Positions 42,285 to 55,179 of a stretch of 64,000 bases of DNA are shown one piece after another. The notes below the pieces were generated by a model, which worked only from the letters and a program-made list of their open reading frames with translations, ran no database searches and was not told the DNA's origin. Numbering within the stretch: position 1 is the first letter of the stretch; every line of letters begins with the position of its first letter. The stretch is from Halictus rubicundus (Eukaryota; Arthropoda; Insecta; Hymenoptera; Halictidae): contig NW_027488703.1 of the NCBI RefSeq assembly GCF_050948215.1, forward strand, positions 248,001-312,000. The letters run 5' to 3'. Position numbers and translations under genes: made by a program.

Positions 42285-43648
42285 ATATGATAGAGGATAG
42301 GATAAAGGATAGGATATAATACAGGACAGGATAGGATAGATTATTGGATAGGATAGAGGATATTATAGGATAGAGGATAGGGTAGGATAGAGGATAGGAT
42401 AGGATAGAGGATAGGATAGTATAGAGCATAGGATACGATAGAGGATAGGATAGGAATGAGTATAGGATTGGATTGAGGATAGGATAGGATTGAGGATAGG
42501 ATACAGGATTGGATAGGATAGAGGATAGGATACGATAGAGGATAGGATAGAGGATAGGATAGGATAGGATAGAGAATAGGATAGGATAGAGAATAGGATA
42601 GGATAGAGGATAGGTTAGGATTGAGGATAGGATAGGATTGAGGAGAGGATAGGATAGAGGATAGGATAGAGGATAGGATTGAGGATAGGATAGGATTGAG
42701 GATAGAATAGGATAGAGGATAGGATATCATAGAGGATAGGATAGGATAGAGGATAGGATAGGATAGAGATTACGATAGAAGATAGGATAGGATAGGATAG
42801 AGAATAGGATAGGGTAGAGGATAGGATAGGGGATTCGATAGGTTAGAGGATAGGATAGGGGATTCGATAGGATAGAGGATAGGATAGTATAGAGCATACG
42901 ATAGTGGATAGGGTAGGATAGAGGATAGGATAGAGGATTGGATAGGATAGAGGATAGGATACGATAGAGGATAGGATAGGAATGAGTATAGGATTGGATT
43001 GAGGATAGGATAGGATTGAGGATAGGATACAGGATTGGATAGGATAGAGGATAGGATACGATAGAGGATAGGATAGAGGATAGGATAGGATAGGATAGAG
43101 AATAGGATAGGATAGAGAATAGGATAGGATAGAGGATAGGTTAGGATTGAGGATAGGATAGGATTGAGTAGAGGATAGGATAGAGTATAGGATAGGATTG
43201 GATTGAGGATAGGATAGGATTGAGGATAGAATAGGATAGAGGATAGGATATCATAGAGGATAGGATAGGATAGAGGATAGGATGGGATAGTGGATAGGAT
43301 AGGATGGAGCATACGATTGAGGATAGGATAGGATTTGATAGAGAATAGGATATAATACATTGTATTATAGGGTAGAGGATAGGATAGGGTAGAGGATAGG
43401 ATAGGGGATTGGATAGGATAGTGGATAGGATAGGATAGAGCATACGATAGTGGATAGGATAGGATAGAGGATAGGATAGGATAGAGAATAGGATAGGATT
43501 GAAGATAGGATAGGATAGGATAGATTATAGGATAGAGGATTGGATAGGATAGAGGATAGGATACGATAGAGGATAGGATAGGATAGAGTATATTATTGGA
43601 TTGAGGATAGGATAGGATAGTGGATAGGATAAGATAGAGGATAGGATA
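42285..43648 (+). repeat. Right-domain module, copy 1
   Basis: This module carries a dense set of right-domain markers. It has GATATC at 42,723 and 43,247, GATTACG at 42,769, two GGGGATTCGATAGG monomers near 42,830-42,875, and the palindromic CATTGTATTATA monomer at 43,351-43,369. It is colinear with about 45,027-46,390 at offset 2742. The same markers return near 48.8-49.8, 54.5-55.3, 58.4-59.4 and 62.4-63.3 kb. Confidence 0.82.
43351..43369. other. Palindromic variant monomer junction, copy 1
   Basis: TATAATACATTGTATTATA is a perfect inverted repeat: 9 bp arms around a single central T, created across two adjacent variant monomers. In the left domain the corresponding place reads GGATACATGGTATTATA, with only a 4 bp arm (ATAC/GTAT). 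Surrounding DNA is strongly purine-skewed and cannot self-pair, so this is the only strong inverted repeat I noticed in its neighbourhood. Confidence 0.85.
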
Positions 43649-44351
43649 GGATAGAGGATAGGATAGGATATAGAATAGGATAGGATAGAGGATAGGTTAG
43701 GATTGAGGATAGGATAGGATTGAGGAGAGGATAGGATAGAGGATAGGATAGGATAGAGGATAGGATAGGATAGAGGATAGGATAGGATAGAGGATAGGAT
43801 AGGATAGGATAGAGAATAGGATAGGATAGAGAATAGGATAGGATACATGGTATTATAGGGTAGAGGATAGGATAGGGTAGAGGATAGGATATTGGATTGG
43901 ATAGGATAGAGGATAGGATAGAATAGAGCATACGATAGTGGATAGGATAGGATAGAGGATAGGATAGGATAGAGAATAGTATAGGATTGAAGATAGGATA
44001 GGATAGAGGATAGGATAGGATAGAGGATAGGATTGAGGATTGGATAGGATAGAGGATAGGATTGAGGATTGGATAGGATAGAGGATAGGATACGATTGAG
44101 GATAGGATAGGATAGGGTATATAATTGGATTGAGGATAGGATAGGATAGTGGATAGGATAAGATAAAGGATAGGATAGAATAGAGTACAGGATAGGATAG
44201 AGGATAGGATAGGATAGAGGATAGGATAGACGAAAGGATAGGATTGATGATGGGATAGGATAGAGGATAGGATAGGATAGAGGATAGGATTGGATAGAGG
44301 ATAGGATAGGATAGAGGATAGGATAGGATAGTGGATAGGATAAGTAAGAGG
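43649..44351 (+). repeat. Left-type strings inside the right domain
   Basis: Left-domain strings reappear here: GGTTAGG/GAGGAGAGG, CATGGTATTATA near 43,847, GATATTGG, GCATACGATAG, TATATAATTGG, then GACGAAAGG and AGTAAGAGG variants near 44,225 and 44,343. No gene is visible. Confidence 0.75.
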
Positions 44352-45690
44352 ATAGGATAGGATAGAGGATAGGAAAGGATAGAGGATAGGATTTGATAGA
44401 GGATAGGATAGGATAGAGGATAGGATAGGATAGAGGATAGGATTTGATAGAGGATAGGATAGGATAGAGGATAGGATAGATGATAGGATAGAGGATAGGA
44501 TAGGATAGGATAGAGGATTGGATAGGATAGAGGATAGGATACGATAGAGGATAGGATAGGATAGAGTATATTGTTGGATTGAGGATAGGATAGGATAGTG
44601 GATAGGATAAGATAGAGGATAGAATAGAATAGAGTACAGGATAGGATAGAGGATAAGATAGGATAGAGGATAGGATTGGATTGAGGATAGGATAGGATAG
44701 AGGATAGAATAGGATAGAGAATAGGATAGGATTGAGGATAGGGTAGGATAGAGGATAGGATACGATAGAGGATAGGATAGGATAGAGGATAGGATAGATG
44801 ATAGGATAGAGGATAGGATAGGATAGGATAGAGGATAGGATAGGATAGGATAGAGGATATGATAGGATAGAGGATAGGATAGAGGATAGGATAGGATACG
44901 ATAGAGAATAGGATAGGATACATGGTATTATAAGGTAGAGGATAGGATAGGGTAGAGGATAGGGTAGGGGATTGGATAGGATAGAGGATAGGATAGGATA
45001 GAGAATAGTATAGGATTGAAGATAGGATAGGATAGAGGATAGGATAAAGGATAGGATATAATAAAGGACAGGATAGGATAGATTATTGGATAGGATAGAG
45101 GATATTATAGGATAGAGGATAGGGTAGGATAGAGGATAGGATAGGATAGAGGATAGGATAGTATAGAGCATAGGATACGATAGAGGATAGGATAGGAATG
45201 AGTATAGGATTGGATTGAGGATAGGATAGGATTGAGGATAGGATACAGGATTGGATAGGATAGAGGATAGGATACGATAGAGGATAGGATAGAGGATAGG
45301 ATAGGATAGGATAGAGAATAGGATAGGATAGAGAATAGGATAGGATAGAGGATAGGTTAGGATTGAGGATAGGATAGGATTGAGGAGAGGATAGGATAGA
45401 GGATAGGATAGAGGACAGGATTGAGGATAGGATAGGATTGAGGATAGAATAGGATAGAGGATAGGATATCATAGAGGATAGGATAGGATAGAGGATAGGA
45501 TAGGATAGAGATTACGATAGAAGATAGGATAGGATAGGATAGAGAATAGGATAGGGTAGAGGATAGGATAGGGGATTCGATAGGGTAGAGGATAGGATAG
45601 GGGATTCGATAGGATAGAGGATAGGATAGTATAGAGCATACGATAGTGGATAGGGTAGGATAGAGGATAGGATAGAGGATTGGATAGGAT
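44352..45690 (+). repeat. 1.34-kb duplicated block, copy 1
   Basis: Colinear with about 48,118-49,456 at offset 3766. Matching landmarks are GATAGGAAAGG (44,371 with 48,137), the ATTATTGG monomer (near 45,083 with 48,849) and GATTACG (45,511 with 49,277). Its second half overlaps the second copy of the right-domain module, so duplications are nested here too. Confidence 0.8.
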
Positions 45691-45894
45691 AGAGGATAGG
45701 ATACGATAGAGGATAGGATAGGAATGAGTATAGGATTGGATTGAGGATAGGATAGGATTGAGGATAGGATACAGGATTGGATAGGATAGAGGATAGGATA
45801 CGATAGAGGATAGGATAGAGGATAGGATAGGATAGGATAGAGAATAGGATAGGATAGAGAATAGGATAGGATAGAGGATAGGTTAGGATTGAGG

Positions 45895-48130
45895 ATAGGA
45901 TAGGATTGAGTAGAGGATAGGATAGAGTATAGGATAGGATTGGATTGAGGATAGGATAGGATTGAGGATAGAATAGGATAGAGGATAGGATATCATAGAG
46001 GATAGGATAGGATAGAGGATAGGATGGGATAGTGGATAGGATAGGATGGAGCATACGATTGAGGATAGGATAGGATTTGATAGAGAATAGGATATAATAC
46101 ATTGTATTATAGGGTAGAGGATAGGATAGGGTAGAGGATAGGATAGGGGATTGGATAGGATAGTGGATAGGATAGGATAGAGCATACGATAGTGGATAGG
46201 ATAGGATAGAGGATAGGATAGGATAGAGAATAGGATAGGATTGAAGATAGGATAGGATAGGATAGATTATAGGATAGAGGATTGGATAGGATAGAGGATA
46301 GGATACGATAGAGGATAGGATAGGATAGAGTATATTATTGGATTGAGGATAGGATAGGATAGTGGATAGGATAAGATAGAGGATAGGATAGAATAGAGTA
46401 CAGGATAGGATAGAGGATAAGATAGGATAGAGGATAGGATAGGATAGAGGATAGGATAGGATAGAGGATAGGATAGGATAGAGGGTAGGATAGGATAGAG
46501 GATAGGATACAGGATTGGATAGGATAGACGATAGGATACGATAGGGGATAGTATAGGTTAGAGTATAGGATTGGATAGAGGATAGGATAGAGGATTGGAT
46601 AGGATAGAGGATAGGATACGATAGAGGATAGGATAGGATAGAGGATAGGATAGGATAGAGAATAGGATAGGATAGAGGATAGGTTAGGATTGAGGATAGG
46701 ATAGGATTGAGGAGAGGATAGGATAGAGGATAGGATAGGATAGAGGATAGGATAGGATAGAGGATAGGATAGGATAGAGGATAGGATAGGATAGGATAGA
46801 GAATAGGATAGGATAGAGAATAGGATAGGATACATGGTATTATAGGGTAGAGGATAGGATAGGGTAGAGGATAGGATATTGGATTGGATAGGATAGAGGA
46901 TAGGATAGAATAGAGCATACGATAGTGGATAGGATAGGATAGAGGATAGGATAGGATAGAGAATAGTATAGGATTGAAGATAGGATAGGATAGAGGATAG
47001 GATAGGATAGAGGATAGGATTGAGGATTGGATAGGATAGAGGATAGGATTGAGGATTGGATAGGATAGAGAATAGGATACGATTGAGGATAGGATAGGAT
47101 AGAGTATATAATTGGATTGAGGATAGGATAGGATAGTGGATAGGATAAGATAAAGGATAGGATAGAAGAGAGTACAGGATAGGATAGAGGATAAGATAGG
47201 ATAGAGGATAGGATAGGATAGAGGATAGGATAGGATAGAGGATAGGATAGGATAGAGGGTAGGATAGGATAGAGGATAGGATACAGGATTGGATAGGATA
47301 GACGATAGGATACGATAGGGGATAGGATAGGTTAGAGTATAGGATTGGATAGAGGATAGGATAGAGGATTGGATAGGATAGAGGATAGGATACGATAGAG
47401 GATAGGATAGGATAGAGGATAGGATAGGATAGAGAATAGGATAGGATAGAGGATAGGTTAGGATTGAGGATAGGATAGGATTGAGGAGAGGATAGGATAG
47501 AGGATAGGATAGGATAGAGGATAGGATAGGATAGAGGATAGGATAGGATAGGATAGAGAATAGGATATGATACATGGTATTATAGGGTAGAGGATAGGAT
47601 AGGGTAGAGGATAGGATATTGGATTGGATAGGATAGAGGATAGGATAGAATAGAGCATACGATAGTGGATAGGATAGGATAGAGGATAGGATAGGATAGA
47701 GAATAGTATAGGATTGAAGATAGGATAGGATAGAGGATAGGATAGGATAGAGGATAGGATTGAGGATTGGATAGGATAGAGGATAGGATACGATAGAGGA
47801 TAGGATAGGATAGAGTATACGATTGGATTGAGGATAGGATAGGATAGTGGAAAGGATAAGATAGAGGATAGGATAGAATGGAGTACAGGATAGGATAGAG
47901 GATAAGATAGGATAGAGGATAGGATAGGATAGAGGATAGGATAGGCTAGAGGATAGGATACAGGATTGGATAGGATAGACGATATGATACGATAGGGGAT
48001 AGGATAGAATAGAGTATAGGATTGGATTGAGGATAGGATATTATAGAGGATAGAATAGAATAGAGAATAGGATAGGATTGAGGATAGGATAGGATAGAGG
48101 ATAGGATAGGATAGAGGATAGGATAGGATA
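45895..48130 (+). repeat. 2.2-kb duplicated block, copy 1
   Basis: Colinear with about 49,445-51,580 at offset 3550, dropping to 3453 after a 97 bp difference near 47.0 kb (five long and one short monomer). A distinctive AGAAGAGAGTACAGG variant is shared (47,165 with 50,618), as is GATATTATAGAGG (48,041 with 51,494). The block includes the palindromic monomer at 46,093-46,111. Confidence 0.8.
46093..46111. other. Palindromic variant monomer junction, copy 2
   Basis: Same 19 bp inverted repeat as at 43,351, lying 2,742 bp downstream within the second copy of the right-domain module. Confidence 0.85.
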
Positions 48131-49456
48131 GAGGATAGGAAAGGATAGAGGATAGGATTTGATAGAGGATAGGATAGGATAGAGGATAGGATAGGATAGA
48201 GGATAGGATTTGATAGAGGATAGGATAGGATAGAGGATAGGATAGATGATAGGATAGAGGATAGGATAGGATAGGATAGAGGATTGGATAGGATAGAGGA
48301 TAGGATACGATAGAGGATAGGATAGGATAGAGTATATTGTTGGATTGAGGATAGGATAGGATAGTGGATAGGATAAGATAGAGGATAGAATAGAATAGAG
48401 TACAGGATAGGATAGAGGATAAGATAGGATAGAGGATAGGATTGGATTGAGGATAGGATAGGATAGAGGATAGAATAGGATAGAGAATAGGATAGGATTG
48501 AGGATAGGGTAGGATAGAGGATAGGATACGATAGAGGATAGGATAGGATAGAGGATAGGATAGATGATAGGATAGAGGATAGGATAGGATAGGATAGAGG
48601 ATAGGATAGGATAGGATAGAGGATATGATAGGATAGAGGATAGGATAGAGGATAGGATAGGATACGATAGAGAATAGGATAGGATACATGGTATTATAAG
48701 GTAGAGGATAGGGTAGGGTAGAGGATAGGGTAGGGGATTGGATAGGATAGAGGATAGGATAGGATAGAGAATAGTATAGGATTGAAGATAGGATAGGATA
48801 GAGGATAGGATAAAGGATAGGATATAATAAAGGACAGGATAGGATAGATTATTGGATAGGATAGAGGATATTATAGGATAGAGGATAGGGTAGGATAGAG
48901 GATAGGATAGGATAGAGGATAGGATAGTATAGAGCATAGGATACGATAGAGGATAGGATAGGAATGAGTATAGGATTGGATTGAGGATAGGATAGGATTG
49001 AGGATAGGATACAGGATTGGATAGGATAGAGGATAGGATACGATAGAGGATAGGATAGAGGATAGGATAGGATAGGATAGAGAATAGGATAGGATAGAGA
49101 ATAGGATAGGATAGAGGATAGGTTAGGATTGAGGATAGGATAGGATTGAGGAGAGGATAGGATAGAGGATAGGATAGAGGATAGGATTGAGGATAGGATA
49201 GGATTGAGGATAGAATAGGATAGAGGATAGGATATCATAGAGGATAGGATAGGATAGAGGATAGGATAGGATAGAGATTACGATAGAAGATAGGATAGGA
49301 TAGGATAGAGAATAGGATAGGGTAGAGGATAGGATAGGGGATTCGATAGGGTAGAGGATAGGATAGGGGATTCGATAGGATAGAGGATAGGATAGTATAG
49401 AGCATACGATAGTGGATAGGGTAGGATAGAGGATAGGATAGAGGATTGGATAGGAT
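48118..49456 (+). repeat. 1.34-kb duplicated block, copy 2
   Basis: Second copy at offset 3766. It ends near 49,456 by jumping in-phase to the GATTGAGTAGAGG string, which makes the junction with the following 2.2 kb copy. A GGGTAGGGTAGAGG difference lies near 48,710. Confidence 0.8.
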
Positions 49457-51580
49457 TGAGTAGAGGATAGGATAGAGTATAGGATAGGATTGGATTGAGG
49501 ATAGGATAGGATTGAGGATAGAATAGGATAGAGGATAGGATATCATAGAGGATAGGATAGGATAGAGGATAGGATGGGATAGTGGATAGGATAGGATGGA
49601 GCATACGATTGAGGATAGGATAGGATTTGATAGAGAATAGGATATAATACATTGTATTATAGGGTAGAGGATAGGATAGGGTAGAGGATAGGATAGGGGA
49701 TTGGATAGGATAGTGGATAGGATAGGATAGAGCATACGATAGTGGATAGGATAGGATAGAGGATAGGATAGGATAGAGAATAGGATAGGATTGAAGATAG
49801 GATAGGATAGGATAGATTATAGGATAGAGGATTGGATAGGATAGAGGATAGGATACGATAGAGGATAGGATAGGATAGAGTATATTATTGGATTGAGGAT
49901 AGGATAGGATAGTGGATAGGATAAGATAGAGGATAGGATAGAATAGAGTACAGGATAGGATAGAGGATAAGATAGGATAGAGGATAGGATAGGATAGAGG
50001 ATAGGATAGGATAGAGGATAGGATAGGATAGAGGGTAGGATAGGATAGAGGATAGGATACAGGATTGGATAGGATAGACGATAGGATACGATAGGGGATA
50101 GTATAGGTTAGAGTATAGGATTGGATAGAGGATAGGATAGAGGATTGGATAGGATAGAGGATAGGATACGATAGAGGATAGGATAGGATAGAGGATAGGA
50201 TAGGATAGAGAATAGGATAGGATAGAGGATAGGTTAGGATTGAGGATAGGATAGGATTGAGGAGAGGATAGGATAGAGGATAGGATAGGATAGAGGATAG
50301 GATAGGATAGAGGATAGGATAGGATAGAGGATAGGATAGGATAGGATAGAGAATAGGATAGGATAGAGAATAGGATAGGATACATGGTATTATAGGGTAG
50401 AGGATAGGATAGGGTAGAGGATAGGATATTGGATTGGATAGGATAGAGGATAGGATAGAATAGAGCATACGATAGTGGATAGGATAGGATAGAGGATAGG
50501 ATTGAGGATTGGATAGGATAGAGGATAGGATACGATTGAGGATAGGATAGGATAGAGTATATAATTGGATTGAGGATAGGATAGGATAGTGGATAGGATA
50601 AGATAAAGGATAGGATAGAAGAGAGTACAGGATAGGATAGAGGATAAGATAGGATAGAGGATAGGATAGGATAGAGGATAGGATAGGATAGAGGATAGGA
50701 TAGGATAGAGGGTAGGATAGGATAGAGGATAGGATACAGGATTGGATAGGATAGACGATAGGATACGATAGGGGATAGGATAGGTTAGAGTATAGGATTG
50801 GATAGAGGATAGGATAGAGGATTGGATAGGATAGAGGATAGGATACGATAGAGGATAGGATAGGATAGAGGATAGGATAGGATAGAGAATAGGATAGGAT
50901 AGAGGATAGGTTAGGATTGCGGATAGGATAGGATTGAGGAGAGGATAGGATAGAGGATAGGATAGGATAGAGGATAGGATAGGATAGAGGATAGGATAGG
51001 ATAGGATAGAGAATAGGATATGATACATGGTATTATAGGGTAGAGGATAGGATAGGGTAGAGGATAGGATATTGGATTGGATAGGATAGAGGATAGGATA
51101 GAATAGAGCATACGATAGTGGATAGGATAGGATAGAGGATAGGATAGGATAGAGAATAGTATAGGATTGAAGATAGGATAGGATAGAGGATAGGATAGGA
51201 TAGAGGATAGGATTGAGGATTGGATAGGATAGAGGATAGGATACGATAGAGGATAGGATAGGATAGAGTATACGATTGGATTGAGGATAGGATAGGATAG
51301 TGGAAAGGATAAGATAGAGGATAGGATAGAATGGAGTACAGGATAGGATAGAGGATAAGATAGGATAGAGGATAGGATAGGATAGAGGATAGGATAGGCT
51401 AGAGGATAGGATACAGGATTGGATAGGATAGACGATATGATACGATAGGGGATAGGATAGAATAGAGTATAGGATTGGATTGAGGATAGGATATTATAGA
51501 GGATAGAATAGAATAGAGAATAGGATAGGATTGAGGATAGGATAGGATAGAGGATAGGATAGGATAGAGGATAGGATAGG
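49445..51580 (+). repeat. 2.2-kb duplicated block, copy 2
   Basis: Second copy of 45,895-48,130, 97 bp shorter near 50.5 kb. It contains the palindromic monomer at 49,643-49,661 and the AGAAGAGAG marker at 50,618. After about 51,580 the sequence changes to left-domain type. Confidence 0.8.
49643..49661. other. Palindromic variant monomer junction, copy 3
   Basis: Same 19 bp inverted repeat, 3,550 bp after the previous one, in the second copy of the 2.2 kb block. Confidence 0.85.
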
Positions 51581-53100
51581 ATAGAGGATAGGATAGGTGA
51601 TAGGATAGAGGATAGGATAGGATAGGATAGAGGATAGGATAGGATAGAGGATAGGATAGGATAGAGGGTAGGATAGGATAGAGGATAGGATAGGCTAGAG
51701 GATAGGATACACGATTGGATAGGATAGAGGATAGGATACGATAGAGGATAGGATAGGATAGAGGATAGGATAGGATAGAGAATAGGATAGGATAGAGGAT
51801 AGGTTAGGATTGAGGATAGGATAGGATTGAGGAGAGGACAGGATAGAGGATAGGATAGGATAGAGGATAGGATAGGATAGAGGATAGGATAGGATAGAGG
51901 ATAGGATAGGATAGAGGATAGGATAGGATAGGATAGAGAATAGGATAGGATAGAGAATAGGATAGGATACATGGTATTATAGGGTAGAGGATAGGATAGG
52001 GTAGAGGATAGGATATTGGATTGGATAGGATAGAGGATAGGATAGAATAGAGCATACGATAGTGGATAGGATAGGATAGAGGATAGGATAGGATGGAGAA
52101 TAGTATAGGATTGAAGATAGAATAGGATAGAGGATAGGATAGGATAGAGGATAGGATTGAGGATTGGATAGGATAGAGGATAGGATACGATTGAGGATAG
52201 GATAGGATAGAGTATATTATTGGATTGATGATAGGATAGGATAGTGGATAGGATAAGATAAAGGATAGGATAGAATAGAGTACAGGATAGGATAGAGGAT
52301 AAGATAGGATAGAGGATAGGATAGGATAGAGGATAGGATAGGCTAGAGGATAGGATACACGATTGGATAGGATAGACGATAGGATAGGATAGGAATGAGT
52401 ATAGGATTGGATTGAGAATAGGATAGGATTGAGGATAGGATACAGGATTGGATAGGATAGAGGATAGGATAGGATAGAGCATACGATAGTGGATAGGATA
52501 GGATAGAGGATAGGATAGGATAGAGGATAGGATACGATAGAAGATAGGATAGGATAGAGTATATAATTGGATTGAGGATAGGATAGGATAGTGGATAGGA
52601 TAAGATAGAGGATAGGATAGTATAGAGTACAGGATAGGATAGAGGATAAGATAGGATAGAGGATAGGATAGGATAGAGGATAGGATAGGCTAGAGGATAG
52701 GATACAGGATTGGAAAGGATAGACGATAGGATACGATAGGGGATAGGATAGGATAGAGTATAGGATTGGATAGAGGATAGGATAGAGGATTGGATAGGAT
52801 AGAGGATAGGATACGATAGAGGATAGGATAGGATAGAAGATAGGATAGGATAGAGAATAGGATAGGATAGAGGATAGGTTAGGATTGAGGATAGGATAGG
52901 ATTGAGGAGAGGATAGGATAGAGGATAGGATAGGATAGAGGATAGGATAGGATAGGATAGAGAATAGGATAGGATAGAGAATAGGATAGGATACATGGTA
53001 TTATAGGGTAGAGGATAGGATAGGGTAGAGGATAGGATAGAATAGAGCATACGATAGTGGATAGGATAGGATAGAGGATAGGATAGGATAGAGGATAGGA
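51581..53100 (+). repeat. Left-domain block displaced into the right domain
   Basis: Markers of the 39.6-41.0 kb region reappear in order: GGATGGAGAATAG (39,643 with 52,091, offset 12,448), TTGGATTGATGATAGG, GGAATGAG with GATTGAGAATAGG, TATATAATTGG, and AGTATAGAGTACAGG (41,001 with 52,619, offset 11,618). The offsets differ by 830, so this block has only one copy of the 830 bp unit. CACGATTGG near 51,710 and 52,358 replaces CAGGATTGG. Confidence 0.78.
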
Positions 53101-54510
53101 TACAGGATTGGATTGGATAGACGATATGATACGATAGGGGATAGGATAGGATAGAGGATAGGATAGAGGATTGAATAGGATAGAGGACAGGATACGATAA
53201 AGGATAGGATAGGATAGAGGATACTATAGGATAGAGGATACGATAGGATTGAGGATAGGATAGGAATGAGGATAGGATAGGATTGAGGATAGGATAGGGG
53301 ATTGGACAGGATGGAGGATAGGATAGGATGGAGGATAGGATAGTATAGAGGATAGGATAGGATAGATGATATTATATTATAGAGGATAGGATAGGATAGT
53401 GGATAGGATAGGATTGAGGATAGGATGGGATAGAGGATGGGATAGGATTGAGGATAGGATAGGGCATTAAATAGGATAGAGGATATAATAGGATTGACGA
53501 TAGGATAGGATAGAGGATACGATATGATAGAGGATAGGATAAAGGATAGGATAGGATAGATTATTGGATAGGATAGAGGATAGGATAGGATAGAGGATAG
53601 GATAGACGAAAGGATAGGATTGATGATGGGATAGGATAGAGGATAGGATAGGATAGAGGATAGGATTGGATAGAGGATAGGATAGGATAGAGGATAGGAT
53701 AGGATAGTGGATAGGATAAGTAAGAAGATAGGATAGGATAGAGGATAGGATTTGATAGAGGATAGGATAGGATAGAGGATAGGATAGGATAGAGGATAGG
53801 ATTTGATAGAGGATAGGATAGGATAGAGGATAGGATAGATGATAGGATAGAGGATAGGATAGGATAGGATAGAGGATTGGAGAGGATAGAGGATAGGATA
53901 CGATAGAGGATAGGATAGGATAGAGTATATTGTTGGATTGAGGATAGGATAGGATAGTGGATAGGATAAGATAGAGGATAGAATAGAATAGAGTACAGGA
54001 TAGGATAGAGGATAAGATAGGATAGAGGATAGGATTGGATTGAGGATAGGATAGGATAGAGGATAGAATAGGATAGAGAATAGGATAGGATTGAGGATAG
54101 GGTAGGATAGAGGATAGGATACGATAGAGGATAGGATAGGATAGAGGATAGGATAGATGATAGGATAGAGGATAGGATAGGATAGGATAGAGGATAGGAT
54201 AGGATAGGATAGAGGATATGATAGGATAGAGGATAGGATAGAGGATAGGATAGGATACGATAGAGAATAGGATAGGATACATGGTATTATAGGGTAGAGG
54301 ATAGGATAGGGTAGAGGATAGGGTAGGGGATTGGATAGGATAGAGGATAGGATAGGATAGAGAATAGTATAGGATTGAAGATAGGATAGGATAGAGGATA
54401 GGATAGGATAGAGGATAGGATAGGAATGAGTATAGGATTGGATTGAGGATAGGATAGGATTGAGGATAGGATACAGGATTGGATAGGATAGAGGATAGGA
54501 TAGGATAGAG
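53101..54510 (+). repeat. Entry into the regular 4-kb repeat region
   Basis: Contains the TTAAAT block (ACTATAGG at 53,223; GCATTAAAT at 53,464) and GATTTGATAG strings. Colinear with 56,755 onward at offset 3654. No gene is visible. Confidence 0.78.
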
Positions 54511-55160
54511 ATTACGATAGAAGATAGGATAGGATAGGATAGAGAATAGGATAGGGTAGAGGATAGGATAGGGGATTCGATAGGGTAGAGGATAGGATAG
54601 GGGATTCGATAGGATAGAGGATAGGATAGTATAGAGCATACGATAGTGGATAGGGTAGGATAGAGGATAGGATAGAGGATTGGATAGGATAGAGGATAGG
54701 ATACGATAGAGGATAGGATAGGAATGAGTATAGGATTGGATTGAGGATAGGATAGGATTGAGGATAGGATACAGGATTGGATAGGATAGAGGATAGGATA
54801 CGATAGAGGATAGGATAGAGGATAGGATAGGATAGGATAGAGAATAGGATAGGATAGAGAATAGGATAGGATAGAGGATAGGTTAGGATTGAGGATAGGA
54901 TAGGATTGAGTAGAGGATAGGATAGAGTATAGGATAGGATAGAGGATAGGTTAGGATTGAGGATAGGATAGGATTGAGTAGAGGATAGGATAGAGTATAG
55001 GATAGGATTGGATTGAGGATAGGATAGGATTGAGGATAGAATAGGATAGAGGATAGGATATCATAGAGGATAGGATAGGATAGAGGATAGGATGGGATAG
55101 TGGATAGGATAGGATGGAGCATACGATTGAGGATAGGATAGGATTTGATAGAGAATAGGA

Positions 55161-55179
55161 TATAATACATTGTATTATA
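55161..55179. other. Palindromic variant monomer junction, copy 4
   Basis: Same 19 bp inverted repeat, in the first complete 4.05 kb unit. Confidence 0.85.

Noticed and set aside
42830..42875. CENP-B box-like site in GATTCGATAGGG
   Set aside because: It contains TTCG, but the required downstream A and CGGG positions of the CENP-B box are missing.
53370..53400. ATATTATATTATA string as a promoter or TATA element (also near 57,013 and 61,087)
   Set aside because: It is a variant monomer repeated with the 4 kb unit. No downstream gene or other promoter element is present.
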